A stretch of DNA of 64,000 bases from Lepraria neglecta (lineage: Eukaryota > Ascomycota > Lecanoromycetes > Lecanorales > Stereocaulaceae). The notes under the pieces were generated by a model. That model did not search any database. It was not told the DNA's origin and was given only the letters and a program-made list of their open reading frames with translations. The translations under genes were made by a program, and so were the position numbers. Positions 56,285 to 64,000 of the stretch are shown piece by piece. Position 1 is the stretch's first letter. Each line of letters opens with the position of its first letter. Where the stretch lies: positions 1,922,001-1,986,000 of the forward strand of contig CM065652.1 of the NCBI GenBank assembly GCA_033220425.1, written 5' to 3'.

Positions 56285-58355
56285 ATGTCTACAGCACAAC
56301 GGCGAAGAGGGTATTCGCTCCACCTTGACTTGCCCAATGGCGGCGCAGAAGAGCTGCCGCCAGTTGCGGCGGTGTTTCTCATTTTGTTTGATGTTAAGGC
56401 TGGGTAAGCTTATTCTGGAGACTACGATTGGATGATTGCTGAGAGGGAGTAGGTATACGATAGCTTGGAAGGAGTCGATAGCTGAGTGTGAGTTGATTGA
56501 ACGGGTTGCGAGGGGTTTTTGCTGACAGCGGAGTTAGTAGAGCTCAATGAGAGCGTTGAATTCAAGAGTCTACCGTCAGGACTCCACAACGTCGAGGAAG
56601 ACCTTATGTACGAGACTCCCAAGCGCCGCCAAAGCATGGTCTAATGAACTGAAAGATACTTCGTCCACGATGACGAATACGCGGGCATCAGCGCCTTCAT
56701 CAACGAGCCGGCCGAGGAGTCGGAGAGAAATGCGCTCATGCTTGCTGTAGGCGCGCTGGTGCCATTGAGCTATGGGAGGTTAGGGAAGAGCTGGAAACAC
56801 GCAGTGGGGTTGAAGGAGCTGGCGAAGTGGGTAGGGGATTCTGTACAGAGGTGATATAGGGTGCTGATGGTATGCTAGGAAGCTCTCGAAAGACCCGAAG
56901 AACACCGAGATACTGGAAGAATTTTGGACTACACATCAGCTGCAGGATGGAGACAAGCCTCAGGAACAAGCACGCGCAGAATCCCCATCGGCAGATAAGG
57001 CGAAACGGAGGCAAGGCCAACCTTCACCTAATGGCCAGATACGAAGTCGCAAACGCGCAGCGACTTCTGCTTCAGCACTCGCACCACCAGGACAGTCATT
57101 GGGTCCTCATCACCCAGCATTATCGTTACCGACTTTCCTAGATACTTTCGGGCCTCTCATATTCCCTCTTTACAAAGCGGCGTTATTACGGAAAAGAATA
57201 CTGCTCGTGGGTCAGGCGCCGGTCGAGCTGGCTTGTAATTTTGGTAGGCAGTATGTCTAAACGCTCCGCCTAAGTGCTAATTGACATTTTCCAGTATACG
57301 ATATCTCCATTCTCTCAGGCCTCCCCTCCTCTGTCTCTAATCTCCTCCCTCTCGAGCCCCTCCCTACCCGCCTCCGCCCTCTCTTCGCAGTAGGCGTTCA
57401 CGACATGCAGGCCCTCTCACACGGCTCCCGCAACCAGCCACCCAATTCCACCCTCCCGGCCGATGACATGGGCTACGGCTGGGTAGCAAACACAACCGAC
57501 GACATCCTCTCGCTAAAATCCCACCTCTACGACACCCTCATCACCCTTCCCCCCTCCTACACGAAACAGGCAAAAGAGAAACACTGGCCCCGCCTCTCAC
57601 TACCCAAAGGCGCAGAAATAAAAGCCACGCAACGAGACCTCCGGCGCTACCATACCTTGCGTCGCGAACTCCGCCGCTTTGATAACCACCCCTCGCCCCA
57701 CTCATCGCACTCACCTGCTCCCTCATCCTTACCCTTCGAAAATACCCAAGAGACCTACGACGATGCATCATCCACCCTCGACGCACAGCTCGCTGAACCA
57801 CAACCTTGGTCTGCACTCGCATATAATAGCTTCATGTGGTGGGCATCTGCGGGTGAGAAACGCACTGATTTGGATGAGGAGGAGGAATACGATGCAGCAC
57901 TGCTGCAGCATTTCGAAGCCTATCGTGACGACTCGCCTTCGAGGCCGAGGAGTGCGAGATCAGCGAGGAAGAGTCCTGGACGGAGTCCGGCTATGGATGC
58001 GATGGACGCGGGGCCAGCAAACCTGGAGATGAGGATTATTGCCTACTTCCATCGGCTCACTACTTTGATACTGAAGACGCTCTCCGATATCATCGACGCC
58101 TCTGACTACTCGGACGTCGAAGGTGCTTCTAATACAAACGAAAACGACGAGCGCCAACCTCTTACGAAAGATACAAAGACCCCAGAAGATGCTGACGATG
58201 TGTTCATTAGCAGCGAGGATATGAGCCGCATGGGTCTTGATATATGGAGTGAGAGCGATAGGGACTTTGTAAGGGAGTTGGTCAGTCTTTATTGGGGACG
58301 GAAGGCTGATGTGAGGGGTGGGAGGGTTGAGTGTTGTGGGGTTAGGATTTGCTGA
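56285..58355 (+). CDS. LCHN/DENND10-like DENN-related protein
   Basis: Six exons: 56285-56403, 56453-56487, 56538-56607, 56656-56826, 56879-57243 and 57295-58355. They encode 606 aa. After splicing the N terminus reads VAAVFLILFDVKAGYTIAWK, then FKSLPSGLHNVEEDLIYFVH and EYAGISAFIN, the order seen in fungal LCHN proteins (DUF2347/DUF4484). The central part gives LGPHHPALSLPTFLDTFGPL and RKRILLVGQAPVELACNFVY, and the end has MGYGWVANTTDDILSLKSHL. Exon 2 is only 35 nt, and the following intron has a good GTGAGT donor and GCTGAC branch site. DENN-type proteins act as Rab exchange factors; activity here is inferred. Confidence 0.85.
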
Positions 58356-58768
58356 TGCCTGTGGTGGTGGGTTGGGGATTGGGGGTGAATAAGCATGTAT
58401 GTGTATTGTAGCTTCGGGTCTGAGCTTTCACTCTCATTGAAGCAAACAATCGTAGCATATACTGTAGAGCCTATCAACATTTTTAACTTTACGCCGACGA
58501 GAGCGATTTGCGCTGCAACCTTCGCAGCCATGCGTCGGCGGTGGCTCATGGCCCGGCTGCGTTGTTGAAATGGTGTTAGCCAATCCATTGCTAAATATGC
58601 GGATGTTGATGTCTTATTCCTATGCCACTACTAATACTCATAATAAGAGGCACAATGACGCTGAGACTGTGCGAGAAGGGTATACAGCCGGTCTCAAAAC
58701 CACTATCATCGCCAACTTGAAAATCCTTAAACACGCAAAACGATCCAGCTCGTTCTCTCATTCCATCA
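58356..58768. other. convergent 3' region
   Basis: 413 bp between converging genes; no gene or repeat seen. Confidence 0.45.
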
Positions 58769-61730
58769 TCAGTACTCAACAATCTTAACCTTCTCCAACA
58801 AGCTCTCAGGCAGCTCCTCCCTCTTCACAAGACCAAGCTGCAAAACATCACCCCAAAAGAACATAGCTCGCTCCTGCGCATAACCCAAATAATCGAATTC
58901 TTCCTCCTCTTCATCCGCGTTCTCTTCCGTCGTCCCTTCGTTAATATCGGGACGTTTGTTGTGAGCATCTTCAGCCAGTCCCGCCATCTCTGGGCTGAGG
59001 GTGTCCGATTCAAGATGAGCTTGAGAAGTCTGACTGATGCTGCTTGGTTCCTCGGATTTAGGAGTCTCATTCTTCTTCGCCTCCAATGCCCCGTCCATTC
59101 CGGCTACCTTAGCCTGCACGATACCCCATGCAACCCATTGTGCTGAGTTTGCTACGCGCCAAAGGCGGGTTTCGCGGGATAGGCGTTTGATTTCACTTTC
59201 TAAGAAATCGTCTCGTTGTTTCTCTTCTTCTGCTATTTGCGCTGGTGGGGCGCGGCTGTCGAGCATGAAGGAGGAGATGGAGTGTGTGGGGCCAGGGGTG
59301 GACGACATAGCAGGAGTCATAGCACGAGTACGAACTTGGAAAGGAGGCCGATGCTGGACATATGTTTTCAGGAAGCGGTGTTGCTCTTCTGGAGTCGGAT
59401 ATCGGCTGGAACGGAGGGCATATGGCTTTCCGGGATCATGATAGTCATAGCACCATTCTGTCTAGGAGGGAGGTTAGCCAGGGCGGAAGAGGAGTCAAAC
59501 GCAGAAAGCGAAGTTGAGATGACAGAGAGGGGGGCGGGGGCTCCGTGGAAAGGGTAAAGGTGGAAGTGCTTACAAAGTGATTTGCGAATTCCAAGCCAGG
59601 CACATTCGCTGATGCGTACTCGAAGTCAATCACTATCAGTTGCTTATGCTCGTTCGCCGGTAGTAGCAATGGAGACTCTCCGCTTGGTTCGAGTCTGAGG
59701 AGATTTCCATATTGCGTCTTGCAAAAGTTAGCTTCACATACCAGAACTTTCATTCCTATGGTGCTTACATCGTTATGAGCAAACACCAGCTTTCGCCTTA
59801 TTTCTTCAGGCCCTCCATATTGTTCATAGAGCCAGTCCCGATACTTTCGAACAGCTTGCCTGAATACGGTGAATTCAACGCCGCAGACCAGCCCGCGTTT
59901 CTTCCATCCCTCGGAACGAGATTTTGCAGAACCCTGTTTGCCTTTCAAGATCTGGTCGTCAAGGTATGATATCACTTCTTCACACCTGTCCTTCCACTTA
60001 TCCCAATTTCTCCAGACGAATGCTCCTTCTTCACGCTCTTCCTCAAGCAGTTCAATCCCATCGTGAAGCTCACGCATACGCTTGGCTATTTGCTTGGAGG
60101 TCTCTGGTATCCGTAGGTCCTTGGCGGTCAATGTCCGGGCATGGAAGAACTGCTCGAATCTGCCGTTTCGGAAAGTCCCTAGGAGCCGCGGCCCAATCTT
60201 CTTGCGGGCAAGGCGACGTAGGATCTGCAGCTCGCTCTCCCTGTCAATGAGATGTTCGACTTGGGGTCCGTAGATTCGGAGAAGAAGTTTGCTATATCTC
60301 GTCAGCATTGTCCAGCATGTCCAGGGGCAGGAACCTACGGTGGCGGCTTCTTCGGTACAAGAGATGTTATGTTCTCTGCGATAGACGGCGTTTGTGCTAG
60401 GTTTGAGGGTGGAGCAACGACATAGACAGCATTTGTCAAAGCGCCACTAAGGCGTGAAACATCTATATCTCCACCACGTTCGAGAGGGATATGTCTCCAA
60501 CCCTTGAGCCGTAGAGTGTGGGCCAGTCGAATGATCTCATGCTTGAACTGTAGCCAGGCTTCCTTTTCTTTCACTACTCGTTTCTTGGGGTTGAGGAAAT
60601 CGACCTCTGAGCTGGCAACTCCTCCACTATAGCCCAGAGTCTTGGAGTTGTCAAGAACCACTTCGGCTGAAGGCACGTCGATGTCCGGTTCCTGGTACTC
60701 GTTATCTGATGATGCTATCGTAGAGGCTTTTCTGAGGAGGCGTTTGGATCCTTGGCGCTTGGCCTTTCGGCGGGGGAAGTACGAATCTCTTTTGTCTTCT
60801 GTTGGTGTTACGGCTCCGTCATCATCTAGAGTCATACTCTTGGACAGGATCTGCTCCAACCTTTCCAAAGCCAGGCTACCCTCCGATAGGTCGGAGCTAG
60901 TCCTCCCGCGACCGCTTTTGTGGTGTTTCGATTCATCGCTACGCATCTGGTCTACGAGATTTCTGGTTGCTTCGGCTGCATGTGAAAGCCCTGCATGCGC
61001 ACCATGCCTCTTGGCTTTGTGTGCGGCTCTTTTGGCCTTTTCGTTGTGAAGCCATTCTGCTACCTGTGAGACAATGTGACTGGCATGGTCATGATGCCGT
61101 ACATGATGATGAGCCTTTGAATCGCCACCATTGTCTCCATAGTCAGGCGGATCTAGCGTTGTGGTAGATCCAATACTGCTTAGGCTTGGGATCGAATGAA
61201 GAGATGGAGTGGTGAGGTCGATATTTTGACGCCCTGATAAGCGTCTCGAAGTGTTGGTGCGATATTGCTTCGAGGAGAATGAGTTGCGTGAAGATTGGTT
61301 TCCGTCTGTTGGCCCTATGCTAGGACTGAGGCCTGGTGAAATGCTTTCTGGCTCCGCGATGAGGACACCTGTCAATCTCCAATTAGCTTCTGGCTCCGAC
61401 AGATCTTCCATGAAAGGTTCTGAACCAGGCCAATGCCATGAAGTACTAAGTGAAGTCAGGAGACACGGGCTATCTGGGCAATTTTAAACGCAACCGACAT
61501 TTATGTACACATCTATGAAATGAAACAAACAAATTTTTGGATAAGTACTATGACACCTCTATGTAGCTCGTGACATCGATAACAATAGGCTGCTGACACG
61601 CTAGCGGCCATAATCAGGAGTGCAATTTGGCTTCTGCCTTTTTGACAGACAGTGACGGAGCAGACTTACACTTGGAAGTCACTGGCTTCAGGGGTGACCG
61701 TTCCACAGCCTCTTCAGTAGCACTAGGCAT
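58769..61730 (-). CDS. CKI1: choline kinase
   Basis: Exons 61730-61670, 61368-60339, 60291-59769, 59717-59574 and 59461-58769 encode 816 aa. The kinase part has KLLLRIYGPQVEHLIDRESE, KIGPRLLGTFRNGRFEQF and the Brenner box FAHNDTQYGNLLRLEPS, which is only formed by removing an intron. It continues with IVIDFEYASANVPGLEFANH and EWCYDYHDPGKPYALR. It phosphorylates choline (and probably ethanolamine) as the first Kennedy-pathway step. A disordered N-terminal extension of about 350 residues, Ser/His/Lys-rich, precedes the domain. The start is uncertain: MPSATEEAVERSPLKPVTSK at 61730 requires a 301-nt intron, while an in-frame ATG at 61411 avoids it. The longer start gives a smooth CVLIAEPES joint. 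Confidence 0.93.
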
Positions 61731-62281
61731 CACACAGACACTCGATGGTATGCAAAGCTGAAATTCATGAATGTCTACGCCCTGGCCAAAAAGAAAATGC
61801 TTGGGAAGGTTGTAATGGTTGGAAGTTGGCGAGAGCGACGCGTCGGCCGGGACATCCTGACATAAACCTTGTAGCAGGGTCCGATAAAAAAGATAAACAC
61901 GTTCTCTTGGCATTCGCTTACAGGTGATCGTCCAAATGGGGCAGTTATTTCCCTGTTTTTGGCGAATTTAGACCTACGATGGGACATTTCGCATTAAGTG
62001 AAGCTGTGCTCGGTGAAGGGACCAAAGACACCCATAAGGAGGATGTGGGCTACAGTGAGTGCTATGATGGGCATGGCCGATTCAAGATGGATGGGATGGC
62101 TCATCCGTGTGATTGCAGACTCGGCGATATCAAACGAAACATGGAGATGATGGCGGGTCTAGCATGACATTGGTATCATATTTCAAGCGATTCGCTTGAT
62201 CTATTTCCCATTGCTTTTGCTCGTATGAATCCCACGTTCGTAAGCAACTTTTGCCATTATTTGACATCACAGGGCCTGCCC
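61731..62281. other. intergenic spacer choline kinase-RPS22
   Basis: 551 bp holding the choline kinase promoter and RPS22 3' flank. No gene recognised. Confidence 0.45.
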
Positions 62282-62958
62282 CTAATAGAAAAAGCCCAGA
62301 ATCTTTCCTGCAACGTGCTTTCTTCGGGCTTCCTCATGGTCCATTATCCCAGACGATGTTGTAAGTACGATGTATCCGAATTGACGCGAAGGCAGCAGCT
62401 TGACGACCCACTTCTCGAAATCCGTTATGCGCACATTGTATCTGGGTGAGATGACGCCGGTCTTGTTGATACTGTAGGCGGACGTTAGCCACGCGTGACA
62501 ATTGTTAAGAAGGAGAGGTATGTACCGGCCGTTGAGCTGGATCACAATCTTGCCTGATCGGTGGTCGTCGACTTCCTCGAACTCTCCAATGTAGCCTATA
62601 GAGACAGCACGAGTCAGCGATGTTGCGATCGATTAAACGTTGGACGTCAAGAGCAAGGTCAGAACACGTGTAAGATCTTCGCAGAGTTGGATATATCGGG
62701 CACTTAAAGGGCAAAGGTCGTAGAGTGTTTTAAAGAGTTGAGACCATTGCCTAGTTATCAACCCGAATGTAATGGGTCTTGAATGACGAAGGAAAGTGTA
62801 GATTCAAAGTCTGAGGTGTCCGTACCGTGTTTCTGCATGCAGTGTAGGAACTTCACGATGACCTTGGAGCTTGGGCGGATGAGGACTTGGCGCTTCCCAG
62901 ACTTCTCGGCGTTATTAATGGCATTGAGCGCATCGTTGAGGACGCTTGTTTTGACCAT
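62282..62958 (-). CDS. RPS22: 40S ribosomal protein S22 (uS8, S15a)
   Basis: Exons 62958-62826, 62595-62526 and 62471-62282 encode exactly 130 aa, the standard length. The protein begins [20 protein letters not shown], continues [20 protein letters not shown] across the first junction, and ends [20 protein letters not shown]. It binds 18S rRNA in the small subunit. The first intron is 230 nt, much longer than those of neighbouring genes, as is common in ribosomal protein genes where introns can be regulatory. Confidence 0.98.
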
Positions 62959-63460
62959 GGTGGCGGACGTGAGATTCTCAACTCGATGATAGGAGGTGAG
63001 GTATCTATTGGTGTAGAAAGAGATCCATGTTAGCCTGTGAGCGCAAAGAGTGCCCTTGGGGTCAAGGGTTCTTCAGCCCATGTCGCCGGCCACGCGACGA
63101 GGTAGAGACCATGCATACAGCATGGAGGTCTCTCTTCCAAAGGGTGAGAGTCGTTATAACATACCTCGAGCGTGCTGCTTGCGTGGATGGCTGTAGGTGA
63201 GAGGTTTAAGATGTTCAGAAAGTCTGACGAGAAAAACTTGCGTGGGCTAAGCGAAGTGAGCTAAGCCTCCAAAGGCTAGCTTACCAAGATTGCTCGGCAT
63301 CGGAGATACGCCGGCGATATCAGCTCTAGCAAGCGTCATCATTGTTGACTTGCTTATGACCAAGGTCGAGATCCTTCCTACCATGTTAATGCTCATTTCA
63401 GCGATTCCCACTCCCTGTCCTCCTTCTGCTTTATTTGAGACTTCATTTGTTCCTTGTACA
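62959..63460. promoter_or_regulatory. divergent promoter region
   Basis: 502 bp between RPS22 (minus) and the zinc-ribbon gene (plus). No clear element seen by eye. Confidence 0.45.
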
Positions 63461-64000
63461 ATGGCAGATGAAGCGTGCTGCACTTGCGCGACACTACTCT
63501 CCGCGATTTCGCCACAATACGATGAGAAGACGGAGAAGCCCACAGCGCAGGACCGCCGGTTGGACTGTTGTGGTCGTGTCATTTGTGGAAACTGTATAGT
63601 AGTATGGCCCCTCTCTCAAGCCTTTCTTTTGTGGACAGGACTGAGCTAGCTACAGAAAAATACTCGTTTTGCATCATACTGTACCCTTCCAAAAACCGCT
63701 CTCGAGTGGCCAATGACTGATCTCTGCTAGGTCCATTCTGCCAAGTCTCATCAGGGCCGTCGTCGTTACCTCAAGGCCTCCGCGATCCTCCTGCATACTC
63801 CCCACCTCCTTCTCCTCGACCAGCCCGTGCCACGCTCGCTTCGCCACCAGACAGCGACGAACCCCCGGCCTATTCTAACATTAATAAGCTCATAACACCA
63901 AAAGAGAAGGATACTGTGGAGCCTCCAGCAGAAGATGCCCTCCATTTCTTAGATCCTTCCCAAGATACTATACCATCACTCTCCCTGCGCTACGGCGTGC
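63461..64000 (+). CDS. zinc-ribbon/RING-like protein, probably with LysM domain (partial, cut by window end)
   Basis: Exons 63461-63598, 63656-63680 and 63731 to the window edge. The start is MADEACCTCATLLSAI. The Cys pattern CCTC, CCGRVICGNCI, then RFASYCPFCQVSS (formed across the 50-nt second intron) is a RING/zinc-ribbon-like metal site. A Pro-rich linker follows (SLPQGLRDPPAYSPPPSP). The window ends in ALHFLDPSQDTIPSLSLRYGV, the usual beginning of a LysM module in fungal intracellular proteins of this type. No signal peptide, so it is unlikely to be a secreted LysM effector. The first donor could lie 3 nt later (adding one Val). Confidence 0.8.

Overview
The window comes from a filamentous ascomycete (Pezizomycotina) nuclear genome. 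Genes are dense, on both strands, and interrupted by many introns, mostly 45-70 nt, with GTANGT-type donors and CAG/TAG acceptors. The gene products are eukaryotic and fungal: coatomer, APC/C, karyopherin, Sec63, Argonaute, D-arabinono-lactone oxidase, Cas1-type acyltransferase, GPI wall protein. I see no rRNA, tRNA, CRISPR, intact transposon or retroelement. Exon models were read by eye from splice signals, and phase sums were checked to close for every multi-exon gene.

Layout. 0.5-1.8 kb: NIPA-type membrane transporter (-). 3.0-5.8 kb: 898-aa acidic protein of unknown function (-). 6.4-8.2 kb: delta-COP RET2 (+). 8.5-11.2 kb: APC4 (+). 11.8-14.7 kb: importin beta KAP95 (+). 15.7-17.5 kb: M24B Xaa-Pro peptidase with a GC-AG intron (+). 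18.0-18.6 kb: HbpS/UPF0303-like protein (-). 19.0-20.6 kb: ALO1 (+). 21.1 kb: small basic protein (+). 22.1-25.2 kb: four tandem paralogs of a small secreted protein (-), two intact and two decayed, each preceded by a shared upstream motif. 26.2-28.6 kb: SEC63 (+). 29.8-33.4 kb: Argonaute (-). 35.7-37.4 kb: PSD1 (-), divergent from a Herp/Usa1-like ubiquitin-domain protein (37.7-40.1 kb, +). 40.5-43.2 kb: broken Cas1-type acyltransferase (+). 43.5-44.6 kb: histidine phosphatase (-), divergent from the ER Hsp70 LHS1 (44.9-48.1 kb, +). 48.3-50.1 kb: DML1/Misato (+). 51.7-55.2 kb: GPI-anchored wall protein built from tandemly duplicated exons (+). 56.3-58.4 kb: LCHN/DENN-type protein (+). 58.8-61.7 kb: choline kinase (-). 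62.3-63.0 kb: uS8/RPS22 (-). 63.5 kb to the edge: zinc-ribbon plus putative LysM protein, cut by the window end (+).

Most of the window is core housekeeping: secretion and ER (RET2, SEC63, LHS1, Herp-like), nuclear transport and cell cycle (KAP95, APC4), phospholipids (PSD1, choline kinase). These genes are not an obvious functional cluster. Two islands are lineage-specific and evolving fast. One is the secreted-protein array at 22-25 kb. The other, and the most unusual object here, is the wall-protein gene at 51.7-55.2 kb. It carries twelve tandem copies of a phase-0 exon together with its intron, so the protein can grow or shrink by whole exons without losing frame. The Cas1-like gene at 40.5 kb appears to be dying.
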